Source: Takashimella koratensis (taxonomy: Eukaryota > Basidiomycota > Tremellomycetes > Trichosporonales > Tetragoniomycetaceae). From it: a stretch of 64,000 bases of DNA. The notes below the pieces were generated by a model that was not told the DNA's origin, did no database searches, and worked only from the letters and a program-made list of their open reading frames with translations. Made by a program: the position numbers and the translations under genes. The stretch spans positions 508,051 to 572,050 of the forward strand of contig BCKT01000016.1 in assembly GCA_003116875.1 (NCBI GenBank), written 5' to 3'. Shown here piece by piece: positions 32,577 through 44,685 of this stretch (within the stretch, counting starts at the first letter, position 1; each line of letters starts with the position of its first letter).

Positions 32577-35295
32577 ATGGATTCCGCCGACAAGACGGTG
32601 CGACTCGTCGACCCCGACCCCTCTCCCTTCGCTGCTGAGCCATCTTCATCCTCCTCGCCCTCCTCTCCCGGCCAAGTCCGCCCTCCTACCGAGAACGACG
32701 ATGCCAAGGCCCGACCACCGCTTCGAGCCAACGGCTCCCGTTCGCGCTCAATGAGTGAGGATCCGGCCAGTATGGTGGCACGATATGGACCCACGGCGCA
32801 TGTCATCTTCCATGACTGCGCTGCTGAGCCAGAGAAGACATACAGGATGAGAGACTTGCTTCGTCCTCCCGTCATCCGTCAGGTAAGTACTGCAGCTGGG
32901 CATCAAGGATCGAGCTGACCAACGCAGTGGATAGAATCTGTGAGTTGTGGGTAGCGCAGTGAGGCGGTGTAATATGTACAAGCAGAGGCGCTAAGCGTGG
33001 GAAAAGGGCAAAATTCATAGAGAACCCTCGTCGAGAGAAGTACCTCGCTTCGAGCTGTTCTTCGACCTCTTGTTCGTCGCTATCATTCACCAGCTCGCAG
33101 ATGCTGCTATCGGTATGTCAGCTGTGTTATATTTCGCCATCTCGCGAAGCTGACAGAGTGCAGAGGAGCCTAGCGGACCTGCCGTTGCTCGGTTTGTCCT
33201 GACTTTTTGGCCAAGGTGAGCGAGCCCCTGATCCTGTATTCTCTGAGCTCCCTTATGCTAACTCACGCTCAGTTGGAGTATTTGGGAAGAAGCCCGCCGC
33301 TATTCCAACGTCTCAGGCACAGACGACGTGAGTACCTCCAATCCTTACCTCCTCTCCTCATCTCTGCCGTCTGTCTGGTCTAACGGAACTCCACGAAGAT
33401 CCTCCATCGCTGCTGGGTCCTAATCGGCATGGCATGTATCCTTGGCTACTCAGTCAACGCAACAGGTATCGAGCTACAGCCATCAGAGGACGAGTTGACC
33501 TTGGACTCAACCGCTGTCCGAGCGGCCGTTGCGTTTTGGCTTGTTATCAAGCTAACACGAGGTGAGCGGTCTCTGTTGATAGTATGCATTGTCAGAGCAG
33601 TCGGCTGAAGTTCTTAAGTGATCGTGCTGTTCGTATATGCGTACAGACTGCCAGCGTTCAGAATGTCGCAAGCGATGAGTGGGCTGGCCGTCCTCGTTCC
33701 CATGTTCTTCTACCTCGTGAGCATTCTCTTCTCTCTGAACCCTCTCGAAAGCCTAGAACGATCTGCCTTCAGCTCAAGCTCATGTTGACGTATCGTTTGC
33801 AGCCTTTAATCTGGGTCGAGAACAGACACGCCCAGATTATCCTCGCTGCCATTGCCATCTTCGTCGACCTCATGCGCATCGACGCCATCTTCTACAACGC
33901 TGCAGGGAGGTGGATGAGGTACCGTGCCCGCCGAGAGAAGAGGCGCCGAGCGTTGGAGACGGGAGTTGCAGATGAGGAGGAGGATAAGTTGCCGTGGTTT
34001 AAGATGGCCAAGATGCCTCCTGGTTTCAAGATCCCAGGTAAGTTGACAGGGCGTGGGTATGTGGGTGGTAGGACCTAACATGCTCTCAGCCGTGAACATC
34101 GAGCACAGTATCGAGAGAAGTTCGGCGTTCGTGGTCATTGTCGTGAGTAGGAAGACATTTCCTCAGTCGCAGCCGCTGACGAGAACTAGTTGGGAGAGCT
34201 AGTGTAAGGTTACAGATAGATTAACGGTGTCTTACAAGTAGGATGAATTTGCTGTATACAGCAGGCCCTGGCTCATTTGGGGCATCGTTGACATTCGGAC
34301 GTGCCGTTTTGGGGCTCATGGTCGCCTGGGCGCTCAACTGGCTGTGAGTGCCTGGAGGACGAGCAGGGATGGAGCTGATTGGACTAGTTACATGCTTCCG
34401 TCGGATGTTAACAACGAGTGAGTAATCTGCGCATTGCCAACCCCATCAGCTGACAATGACAGTTACGAACACGCTCTCCGCCGCAGTTGGATCTCGGCAG
34501 TGTCTTTCTCCTTGTGAGTTTCCGGGTCAACATCCGGTCGTGCCTGCTTTCTCGATACCTCGGACTGACGCAATACCCGATCCCGATGACCGCAGCTTGC
34601 ACTGGCCACTCTGCGCCAGTCTCGTGCTCGCTTCCGCGGCGTCCGGAAAGATGGTCGGCAGCGAGGAAGTGGAGACTGGAGTGAAATGGTATGTCTCAAA
34701 CGTCGACCCACCACGCGGTCGTCTGCATAGGTGGTGGTGGTGGTGGTTGGCGGTGGTTGGTGGTGGCGCGGAAAATGGCTGACCGAGCGCCAAGGTACTG
34801 GGGTTGTGGTCTTGGTTTCGCTGTCCTGTTCATGGCTGTTTTGGATATGACGCACCGAAATCTTGCGCCGATGACGGATGCTCGAGTACCAAGGGTATGT
34901 ACGCTGGGCGCCTTCTTCCTCGGATCCAGCGCTGTGTCTCTTTTGGGATTCGAGCGATAAGAGCGAAGCTGACTGTACGGGCAAATTTCTTGGCGCATTC
35001 CTCCGGTAATCAGCCAATTCGATTTGGTATCTCGTTGCTCGCTTCCCTTGCTCTCATCCTCTTCCCTCTTGGATCTGAGAACTTGTCAACCGTCTCGATG
35101 CTCGCCATCGGGGTCGGGATCATCTGGTGTCTCCTCATCGTGCAGGTCATCGGCATTATGCCTCGGACGAGCAAGTGGGTACAAACAGGCGAAGGCGAGT
35201 GGGTTAGACGTGAACAACTTCAGGACGACGAAGCAAGGCGAGAAGAGCAGGGAAACATGGAAGACGAAGAAGCCGCTGTCATTGCCGAGGCTTGA
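32577..35295 (+). CDS. Fungal LtrA (low temperature requirement A) family membrane protein
   Basis: About 15 exons with introns of ~45-110 nt. Family blocks appear in order: a disordered N-terminus (first exon to 32882), EPSSREVPRFELFFDLLFVA followed by IIHQLADAA (the LtrA hallmark), a WEEARRYSNVSGTDD loop, several membrane helices, VNIEHSIERSSAFVVIVLGE (second hallmark: H-x-x-E-R ... GE), and further helices ending with ALILFPLGSENLSTVSML. An acidic tail ends the protein (ARREEQGNMEDEEAAVIAEA). Two splice choices are unclear: the tiny exon near 32930-32950 and the acceptor near 34975 or 35024. LtrA was named from Listeria, where it affects growth at low temperature; the function in fungi is not established. 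Probably a multipass membrane protein of ~8-9 spans. Confidence 0.85.
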
Positions 35296-36524
35296 AGGAG
35301 GCCCACATGGGTATCCAGGATTCAATAGAACAGAAGGTCGTTTTGAGTTTGACGTTTTCCCTCGTTTTCCGGAAACTCCATGTACACCATAGAATGCACA
35401 ACGAGCCGACGACAAACAAGCAATTTGGCGGTAGGGTGCTAATTTTGGGTATAGGCTTTGCGTACCCACGGCGCCATGGCGGATGGCTAACGTCGTTGTT
35501 TACGCAAGACGAGAGCGAGCTCCCTTGCTTGTTGTGCTGGAGTCGCCTCTCGGATCTGGACGAAGGCTGATGGAGAAATCGCCTTCAAACGCCTCGAGAC
35601 GCCAAGGTTTACGACCCACCTCGAAACCCTCTGCAATTGTTGAGTTCGCTTGAGTCAACCTGCCGAGTTACACTGCTTGCCCCTTGCCGTCACTTTTCCG
35701 CCTTCGGTTCCAGCGCCACCGCCCGCTTCCGCGACTTCGATGTTTTCCCTTGCAAGTTCTGCTGGGTTTCCAAGGAGCTGCCCAGTCAAGGCGCGGCAGG
35801 AAACACCTCCTAGTGAAACGCCACCGGGCGTTTTCAGGCGTCGTAAGTTGACCCGCACAGGCAGAGAGCGCAGAGGGAAGAGAAAGGGGAGCGGGAAAAA
35901 TCGCCGAAAGGGAGAAAAGCCAGCACTCACGACTGCACAGAGCAGAAGCCTCGAGCCGACACGGGTCCCTGTTCCGCTGCTTGATGCTGGAACACCGCCG
36001 GGAGTGAAGGGAGTGAAAAAAGCCACTGAAGAGGGACGCGTGATACTTTTTGGCTTGCTTCAAGCCGAAACAAGAGCCCTCTCTCCTTCTGCAACAGTCC
36101 GCGGCCGCTGCGTGCGCCTCCGGGCCCTGCAGCCCCTCATCTGAGCTGCGACTGCGTACTCGTACGGCGCCTCTCGCATCTTTCCGGAGGCACGAAGAAA
36201 TGAGGAGTGAAAAAACACAACCTGAGGTGACTGACTGACTCATACATTACGAACGGCCCTGCCCCCCTCCCCAGCGACGATCTGTTTCTCTCTTCTCGCA
36301 AAAGCCTCGACATCTTCAATTGTATCTGAAACACTCATCACGCTCGTTACGCTCGTTTACGACAATCACCTCGCATTTGCGCTTCACTTGTCCAGTCCTA
36401 TCGCTACGAAAGGGTAACAGGCGAACTCGGACGCGACGTTTCTCAAGTCAAGCCAGGAGGAAAAAAATAATCCCGTCGATCGGGGTTTCAACCAACGTTC
36501 TGGGCTAGGAAGAGCAGGGTAGCG
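35296..36524. other. Intergenic region between LtrA and DUF6534-like genes
   Basis: About 1.2 kb. Open frames on both strands near 35650-36240 have no recognisable content. Leader of the next gene at the right. Confidence 0.35.
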
Positions 36525-38310
36525 ATGCACGTCGACTACTCGACTCTGAGTCGCGCCCAGCTAGAGGCCTTGGCCCAGTCGGTCCTGGAGCCCGAGCGGG
36601 GATCACGAGTCGCCCCCTACCTGCTTGGGTGAGTCTCTTCAACGGTTCGCAATTCAACGCGTCCGCGGGTCTTAGCCGACAATTCGCTGATTTCTTCGCT
36701 ACGTCAGTCTCATCTTTGACGGGCTGTTACAAGGCGTGGTGTTCTGTCAGTTTGCAAAATGGCTCGAGATCTCTTTTCAGACCGAGCGAATAGCCAACCG
36801 GATCCTCGGTGTGAGTATCATGTGTGGTTGGGTCGTCAATGGGCAAAGCTGACTGAGACTTGACCACTTTTATCGATTCAGAGCTACATCTTCTTCGTCG
36901 GAATCGCCTACACTATCGTGTAAGTCTATTTATTAAGACCTAAACACAACTGACGATCCCTAGGCAAGGCGCACGAGCTTTATACTCCTTTGCATACCAC
37001 TACGGCGAATACGTGCCCATTTTGGAAGGAACATGGGCAATGTCGCTTATCATCTTGCTTCTTGCCATCCATTGGCCGACACAGGTAAGCTTATCTTGAT
37101 ACGAGCCCGTTGATTACCGTGTAAGACTGACATGATTTAGATCTTCTACGCCGAGCGCGCATACTTGCTCTCCGGAAGAAACAAGTTTGTGCTAGTGGGG
37201 TTGACTCTCATGTCGTGAGTAGTAGCGATTGGTCCTCTTCTCGAACTCTGGGCAGAGCGCTGACCATTGGGGTACCAGGCTCTCGGCGATCTCTGTCGGC
37301 GTTGCGTCAATGGCAAACTTCCCTACCCTCCTGCTTTCTTGGACCAACGTATGTTGCCGACCTCCTACTCCTCACTGTACCTCCAAGTTCTGTACTGACT
37401 CGCCCCAGCTCGAGATCAACTTGCTCATCGCATCTGTGAGTCGCCTCATGCCTCACATTACCGCCCCCCGCGCTGACACAAGCACAGGCGGTCACCATTG
37501 CAGCTACCGATGTCGCTATCACTGCTATCATTATCACTTGCCTCCTGCGGAGACGAAGCGGGGAAGTGACAGGGGACAGGTTGATCTCTAAACTGGTTGT
37601 GTGAGTGGACGGTGCTACATCAGGGAAGTTCAAGACACGAACTGACATTGCTATCCACAGCCTTAGCGCAGAGTCGCAACTCCCGCCTTCTATCCTGTAA
37701 GTCTTCCCGCGTATGATGCCCAAGCCCTTGCTTACAATATCACAGCGCCATCGTCCTCGCTTGCATCGACGGCACCGGTAACATCTTCGTTAGCCCAGTC
37801 CTGGTCCCGTGAGTCAATCTGACCCTCACACCTCACATTCGTTCGACGAACTGATAAGGTGTTCAGGATCATGTGCAAGTTCTCGATCATGGCGTTGTTC
37901 AACGTCCTCAACTCTCGACGCAGGTTCCGCGAGATGTATCTCCCTACGACGATCGTAGCTGTACGTGAACAAGTCCTCCACACTTGTTAGTAACATGCGC
38001 TGATCATGATACACAGGCCCACCCTGCGACAGATGCTTCCCCGGCATCTTCACTCTACCCAGCAACACTGTCCTCCGACACCGGTCGACACCAAGTTGTC
38101 ATCACCATCTCTGCCTCCTCGCTCGATCAAGAGAAGCGAGAGGACGACGACTCGAGCATGGAGACGGACCCCACCCTCGCACAGCTCACACCTCCGTTGA
38201 GCTTCGACTCGGTGTCTACCTCGCCTCTGGTCTCGCACGAAACGGCGGCGGCGATTGCCAGGTCTGCGACGAGAGCCACGTTGGCTGCGGCCTCCGAGAG
38301 AACAAAATGA
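36525..38310 (+). CDS. DUF6534-like seven-helix membrane protein
   Basis: About 12 short exons with introns of 45-80 nt. The spliced protein begins MHVDYSTLSRAQLEALAQSV. It then has seven hydrophobic segments with the spacing of basidiomycete DUF6534 proteins: GLIFDGLLQGVVFCQFAKWL, a WAMSLIILLLAIHWPTQIFY segment followed by AERAYLLSGRNKF (matching the family's Q-x-F-Y-x-x-R-x-x-L-S motif), AATDVAITAIIITCLLRRRS, then DRLISKLVV, and the final LNSRRRFRE. The C-terminal exon is a ~100-residue Ser/Thr/acidic cytosolic tail. Function of the family is unknown; a receptor-like topology is often noted. Start from the first ATG after the leader, in frame with helix 1. Confidence 0.78.
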
Positions 38311-39098
38311 TCCTCTACACTTGAGAATGCGTGTATCCATGGGTCTGTAGGATGTTTTACATTGTACCGTTAGTATTTTTGGGCTTTGGGCTGGTGCCTC
38401 TATGTACCTTTGGGCTTTTGAAAACATTCATGGTTCCGCACCTAGGTGGGAACGGAACGATGCATACTTGCATCCTGCCACTTGGAGCACGGCTGCGGCT
38501 TGGCCTGTGAACAAACGCCCACATACTGCCAAGACGCTAGGCGCAGTCAAGTCTCGCTTTATCTCGCAACACTGGACTGTGCCAACCGTGCCTATCTCCG
38601 CGAACGCGCAATCACGCTATTTGCACGACGAATGACAAGCTATGCCTCGCCTTGTCCTTTAATTCCGGTAACGTTTACCCGCTCATTGTACCGTTCTTTT
38701 CCTCAGATAAATCGTGCTAGCGTAACATCGTACACGGCTCCTTAGGAGCAAGGGATCGCGTCATGGCGTGAGACGATTGCGAGCCAAGTCGAACATGCTA
38801 TTCACTCGTCATCCCTATGCTTCCATCAGCGGATCTTTCGAACGAAGAGAAACAGCTTAGCACGCCATTATCCAAGTACTTGGCTCGAGCCTCAGCCCAG
38901 TGTTCGGGTCGCTGCGAGATGCAATGTCGAGCTGGGTACGTACTTGCCTACATTGGCAAATCGAGATCAAGAACGAGATCTACGCGTCTTTAGCTATGGC
39001 TTTCAAAATGTTGATAAGCTGAAGAAGCTTTGGACAACGACTGAGATTCTCACCCCTCTCACACTGATTTAACTTGCCGCAAGAGCCTCGATAGCAAA
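38311..39098. other. Intergenic region
   Basis: About 790 bp. No gene seen; the right end is the leader of the FEN2-like transporter. Confidence 0.35.
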
Positions 39099-41367
39099 AT
39101 GGCTACGGTCGACAAGCACAGCCCAGCGGCAGAGTCGCAAGAGTGGATCAATGACTCGGTCGACGCCCCTGCCGAGGTTCCAGTCGTCTACGTCAGCAAG
39201 AAAACTTCATGGAAGTCCAAGCTCTGGTCTAGTGAGTGCGCTCAGGAAGACGAAACGCAAGCTCGGGGTCGTAGCTGATCAGATGTCTAGGTCTTGACGT
39301 CCCTGCCGACGAGGCAAAGTTCTTGACCAAGCTTGACATCACACTCATCACGAGTGCGGCCCTCGGCGTGATGATCCGGTACCTTGACCAGTGGGTTGAT
39401 CGGCTATAGCATTGAATGATATCGGGTAGCTGACAAGAGGCTTCTCCGATTTTCAGAGTGAACATCACCAACGCTTTCAGTACGTCACTCCGACCACTGG
39501 AACTGATTCGAGACTGACTCCTTCCAGACAGCGGGATGAAGGAAGATCTCCAGCTCTACGGCAACGAGCTGAATTACGCAAACGCGTTTTGGAGCGCTGC
39601 CTACGTCTTTGGCCAGATCCCTAGCAACCTCATCCTCACGCGAGTAAGTCGGTCACAACCGTGTGTAGCTGCATGTTGCTGCTTAGGCTGATTTCTGTCA
39701 GGTCTCGGCTCCCAAGTACATTGCATTCCTCGAGCTCGCCTGGACTGCGTTCACCTTTGGCACAGCGGCAGTGAAAAGCACGTCCCAGCTTTACGCCCTT
39801 CGTTTCTTGTAAGCTACGATTCTGTCCGGGGGGGGGGGGGGGGGGCTTTCTCTGCTGACACAATCTATCCGCAGTGTCGGATTGTTTGAGGCAGGACACT
39901 TTCGTAGGTCTCAGCCCGTGGCGATCTCTCTCACACACGCTGACCGCCTAAACAGCCGCGGTCATGTACATCGCCTCGAGCTACTATCGCCCTCACGAGC
40001 TGGCTAGGCGCAATACCATTATCCAGGTCTTCACCTCCGTCGGCCCTCTCTTCTCTGGTTTCCTCATGGCTGCCGTGTACGCAGGCCTAAACGGACACGG
40101 GGGACTGGCAGGTTGGCGGTGGCTGTACATGTGAGTCTGGTCAGGCGTGGTCAGTGTCGCCGCGTACTGACAAAACCGTCCTCTAGCATTTGCGGTGTCA
40201 TCTCTACTCCGTGTGCGATCTGGACGTTCTTCGCCATGCCAGAGCTCCCAAACCGCGCCAAGGCGAACTGGTGAGTAAAGCACCCAAATTTTTCTACAAT
40301 ATTGATAGAAACCCCAACTCACCCGTACTCAGGATCTTCTCCTCGGATGAGATTGCGATCGCCCGCCGCCGCATGCCAACCGAGCTCAAGCTCTACACCG
40401 GCTTGTTCAAGATCAAGGATATCATCCGCTGGCACAAGACCTGGCACGCTTGGCTGTGTAAGTGTATCTCATCCTCGGCTTCTCGAAACACCTGCTGACA
40501 AGTACCAGTCCCGCTCTACTTCCTGTGCGCGGCGCAGCTCAGCCAGTCGGGTGGTTCAAGTAAGTCTACTTCCCTTCCAGCACAAGATCGCAAAGTTGAT
40601 ACCCTCTGCAGTGATCTACTGGGTCAAGAGCTACAACACGACAAGCAAGACCGTCTTCTCAGTCGCGGAGATCAACATCATTCCACTAGGCGTGAGTGCG
40701 GTGAAAGTCATGTCTTTATATGCTTACTAACATGTACCCACAGATCTACTTCATCACGATAGCTTGGGCTCTGACCTCGTCGTGGATCTCGGACGCTCTG
40801 CCCCGAGCTGCCCGATGGCCACTCATGGCCGCCTCGGCCACTTTCGGCTTCATCTTCTGCATCGCCCTCGCCGCTACCCCTGTTCATCCTAACCACATTG
40901 GCTCTCGATGGGCTTTGTACTGTGAGTAGTCATGTCTGCGACGCACACAAGGACGTAGCTAAACCCCCGTCGTAGACCTGACAGCGTTCTCTGGCGGAGC
41001 CGCTGGCGTCACCTGGACGTACGTCAACGAAACCAGCCGTGGTGACCCCGAGAAGCGCGCCTATGTCTCTGCCTTGGTAAGTGCCCCCCGCAGTCCCTGT
41101 TTAACGACCCAGATGAACGCATTCGCCTACATCTTCACCGCTTGGGTTCCAATCTTTACCTTCCCTACCAACCTCCAGCCGTACATCGTCACAGGAAACT
41201 ACGTCAACGCGGGATTTGCCGCCGCGGCACTGTTTTTCACTTTGCTCATCGCATACTTTACCAACCGGGACCGAAAGAGGGCGGTGGTTATCGGCGACGT
41301 AGAGAACCCTTCGCCGAGCCCGAGCTCTGAGGGATCGATAGAGGAAAGGGAAACGGGAAAGTTGTAA
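39099..41367 (+). CDS. MFS transporter, FEN2/DAL5-type (pantothenate/allantoate family)
   Basis: A many-exon gene. The spliced frame starts MATVDKHSPAAES and has a polar ~60-residue N-terminus, then FLTKLDITLITSAALGVMIR and RYLDQVNITNAF (first helix with the family's D-x-x-N-I-x-N-A signature). LTRVSAPKYIAFLELAWTAF, GLFEAGHF, SSYYRPHELARRNTIIQVFT, GLAGWRWLYIICGVIS and MPELPNRAKANW then IFSSDEIAIARRRMP all match FEN2-like carriers. Yeast Fen2 is a plasma-membrane pantothenate:proton symporter; whether this one carries pantothenate or another carboxylate cannot be decided. The tail is charged and ends EERETGKL. It differs clearly from the DAL5-like gene at 14296, so the window has two members of this superfamily. 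Confidence 0.85.
39828..39845. repeat. Poly-G run in a FEN2-like intron
   Basis: An uninterrupted G tract inside an intron between the donor GTAAGC at about 39810 and the acceptor before 39875. Sequencing length here is unreliable. Confidence 0.8.
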
Positions 41368-42428
41368 TCCGGAGAGAGGGTTCGTGAACTCCTTACGTTC
41401 GCTCTCATGAGGAAGAAAGGGTACCTGTAGAGCAGTTTACGTGAAGGTGAAAAAGGCGGAAGAGCCTCGGCTCGCTTCTGCTTGTCAGGTTAAATATAGG
41501 AAATGTCGAGAGGTACTGCGTTCGGAAGACCTGTCTGTATGCATGGCAGCCAGCGATCTGGGGTGCTGAGTTTCGGATAATACGCAGGACCGGATTTTTG
41601 ACTTCACGTTAGCTAGGGCTTGGCTGGCAGGGCACGGACAGGCCCAGAAGACGGAACACGATCGACACACGCCCATTTACCTGATTGAGCAAAAACCGAA
41701 AACGCAATTCTCTCGTATTGATTTCACCCCAGAGTCTGCGCACGCCCTCGTGACCCCAGGGGAGCGGAACAGGCCCCGCCTGGCTTGCCTGGGAACCGGA
41801 GGACAGCGACATGCACTGTACCTGGGCCACAGGAGACTCCAACCGACAGCGAACGGCGTCATCGCTCAGTTCTCGCTGCAAGGGAGAAGCAGAGGGAGGA
41901 GCAGGAGCGGATCGGACAGGTGATCGAGAGACCGACCGAAAGAAAAAATGAACTCGTGGGGAAGAGACAAGCTTTCGAGGGAATAAGAACCATACTCGAC
42001 CAAAGACGCCTCCCCCCCTCGTCTCCACCTTCTTCGTCCCATCTGACAGGACACCACCACGACGGGGGCGTTCACTGAGCCGATACCCCAAACACCACTT
42101 AATTGTTCTGTCTCAGTGACTCAATTGAATCAAACACGGGCGGCCCCGACTGGACGTACAAGTCAACAACACCCCCTTCCCACCCCCCGTCCCGAACGCT
42201 CGGCACCAAGGGTTCACTATTTGAACCCATCCATCCATTGCTTTGGTACTAGGTACCATCCGCAACTTGATTTTGGAACATCTTCCATTCGTTCTGTCGT
42301 TTGCATACCGAACAAGTCTGGCACAACTTTCGACGCTAGTTTGATCGACATCTATCTATCACCACTGCGCAGGTACAAGAAGGCTTCGTCATTGCCAAAA
42401 ACCAGACGTTTGTAGAGACGAAGACGAA
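41368..42428. other. Intergenic region
   Basis: About 1.06 kb. AG-rich segment 41880-41960. Short ORFs only; no gene supported. Confidence 0.35.
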
Positions 42429-44246
42429 ATGGTTTCTGCGGTGTACTTTTTTGCCGCTGTTGCGACGGCGCTGTCTGCGACGGCGCAGGTGGACAGCAAT
42501 GGGTGTATGCGATTGCTTGGCAGCAGCGCATGTCCTGGATGTAAGTTGGCAAAGCGATACATCATCCATCCACCTGCGCAGAGGGTTGAGCTAACATGTG
42601 CCTTCTTTCGCAGTCCAATACGCTTATCTCTCCCCGGGCAACCTTTCCAACGCCTTCCCATTCTTCGGCACCGTCACAGACGTCGCGTCGTTCGATGCCG
42701 GAGCGTTCACCTACTTCTCGAACCAGTATGAATTCCAGACGACCAAGTTCATCAACCAGTTGGGTTGCTCGAATGCGTCGGCCGCTGTGATCCGCTGGGA
42801 GCGAACGGTGTTGTGTTCGATGTGGGTCAACGAGCAGTGGAGTACAAACTGCCTCGCCCTTTACAGTATGTCTACTTCTGGCACTCTTCCCTTCTCATCT
42901 TGCCTCTACGGCTACCCTTGGTTACTAACAAACATACCAGATGGCACAGCCGCCGCGACGTCGCAGAAGATGGTCTGCCAGGAAACGTGTATCGAGTACT
43001 CCCAGTCCGAGGCTCAGATCGCCAACAGTACCGCCTACTGCCCCGGACCCGACCTTACCAACGGCAACCGCTCCGCGCAGCTGAACAAGGACTTTGTGCA
43101 ATGCACCAACTGGACCACGCTCGCGACCAACAACAGCGCGACCTGCGTCCTGGGCTCCACTAACGAGGCGTCCTGCGGGTTCGGATCGTCGACGACCCAG
43201 TTGTGCGGATTCTGCAACTCGACTTCCCCTGACAGTTGCTGCTATGACAGTACGTTACCATATGAGATGTCTGACCATGTTCCGTTGTATGTGTCGTTGA
43301 CAAGGGCACAGCTCGAAACGACATCTCTGCCCTGTGTGGGTACGTGCTGCCAAACATCACCACCGCCGTTTCGAGCACCGCGAGTAGCGCTTCGGCCTCG
43401 TCAACGGCACCTACCGCCTCGGGGAGCCTCCAGAACTCCTCCGCCTCCTCGAGCGGCCTCTCCGGCGGCCAGCTTGCTGGCACTATTGTGGGCAGTGTGA
43501 TTGGTGGTCTCCTCGTGGGTAGTCCGCCTCTCCTTGACAACTGCACACCGGTCCTTGCTGACACGCTTCAGATTCTCGGACTACTTGTGCTCGGTATCCT
43601 CTGTTTGGGTCGTCGTAAGCGAAACAAGGAGAACACCAACCGCCGCTCTGAAGCTTCCTTTGGCGGGTTTAACTCGGCCTCTGGTCTCGTGTACGAAAAG
43701 GGACAACACGGACGAAGTCAATCCACAACAGTCGGTCCAACGTCTCCTCAAACCGACGCTGTGAAGAGTTTTGGCTCCTTCAGCTCCAACGAAGGTCCGG
43801 CTGCCCCTCTTCCCAACCTCCCCGCTGCCGCGCTGGCTGCGGCTGCAGGTGGTGCACGTACGGGCAACGTCCTACCACGGGTCAAGGACGAGAACTTCCA
43901 TGGTGCAGCGGGAGAGGCGCAGTGGATCGAGACAGGCGCAGAAGTGAATGTGCTCTGGCCGTACGCCGCGTCGCTACCTGACGAGCTCGAGTTGAAACCG
44001 GGGATGAAGATCAAGGTGTTGCGGCTCTACGACGACGCATGGGGCACGGGTCAGGTCGTGTCGACCGGTGGACAAGGCGACAAGGATGTCGGGCGGACAG
44101 GCGCATTCCCAGTGGTGAGTCAAAACCTCTCGTCTTCATCGTGTGCATCACTGACAAAGATGTAGGTATGCGTATCTAATGGTTCGGGTTCGGCCAACTC
44201 GTCGCACCTGGGTTCGCCACCCAGCAGCACGCTCGGGTCTCATTAA
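42429..44246 (+). CDS. Secreted-face Cys-rich, single-TM, SH3-domain membrane protein
   Basis: Exons 42429-42540, 42614-42865, 42941-43249, 43312-43514, 43572-44114 and 44166-44246 give 499 residues. Order of parts: signal peptide (VYFFAAVATALSATAQ); an extracellular region with many Cys and N-glycosylation sequons (NNS, NST, NWT, NLS); a Ser/Ala/Thr stalk at about 245-275; one transmembrane helix (LAGTIVGSVIGGLL then ILGLLVLGILCLG) followed by the stop-transfer RRKRNKENTNRR; a cytosolic disordered segment; and an SH3 domain at about 410-475 (VNVLWPYAASLPDELELKPG, then WGTGQVVS and GAFPVV). This layout resembles yeast Fus1 and other fungal TM-SH3 proteins of cell-fusion or cell-wall sensing, but the ectodomain is unlike Fus1. 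The intron in the TM region (43515-43571) has an in-frame read-through that would disrupt the helix. Confidence 0.8.
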
Positions 44247-44685
44247 AGGATTGATGTGGAGATGATGACCGATTTTTCGGGTTATGGGTCTACGAGCAGA
44301 ATTGAACATTGCGTGCTCTTCTTACGCATTATTATAATGAACGCGCCCTCGCGCATGTCTTCGGTGTTTGTACAACATGCAGCGAAATCTTCTCTTCTCC
44401 CTTTTCTTCTCTCACCTCGGTCTAAAGAGGCGATTTCGGACGACTGAAGCGAAAGGTGAAGTTTGACAGGCTGTTTTACAGACGTGGCAGGCGTCGGGAC
44501 TGTGAATCCGGTAAACGTCGGATGAATGCTCGCCCGTCGCCAGTCTATTTGGCCTCTTGGCTCGGAGCTCACCGACCGGTGTTTTGAGTAACGATGCAGG
44601 TCTAGTAATGAAGACGTTCACCTATATACTGTATGCTGTGACTGTGACTCGTAGAGTGATCCTTCACAAGCAAAAACTCTACACG
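44247..44685 (+). promoter_or_regulatory. Upstream region of sugar transporter 1 with TATA-like element
   Basis: TATATA at 44623-44628, about 58 nt before the ATG at 44686. The rest of the 440 bp has no gene. The stretch 44465-44590 (fragments GGTAAACGTCGGATGAAT and GCTCACCGACCGG) resembles 47335-47415 before the second transporter, so the promoter was part of the duplicated unit. Confidence 0.5.
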
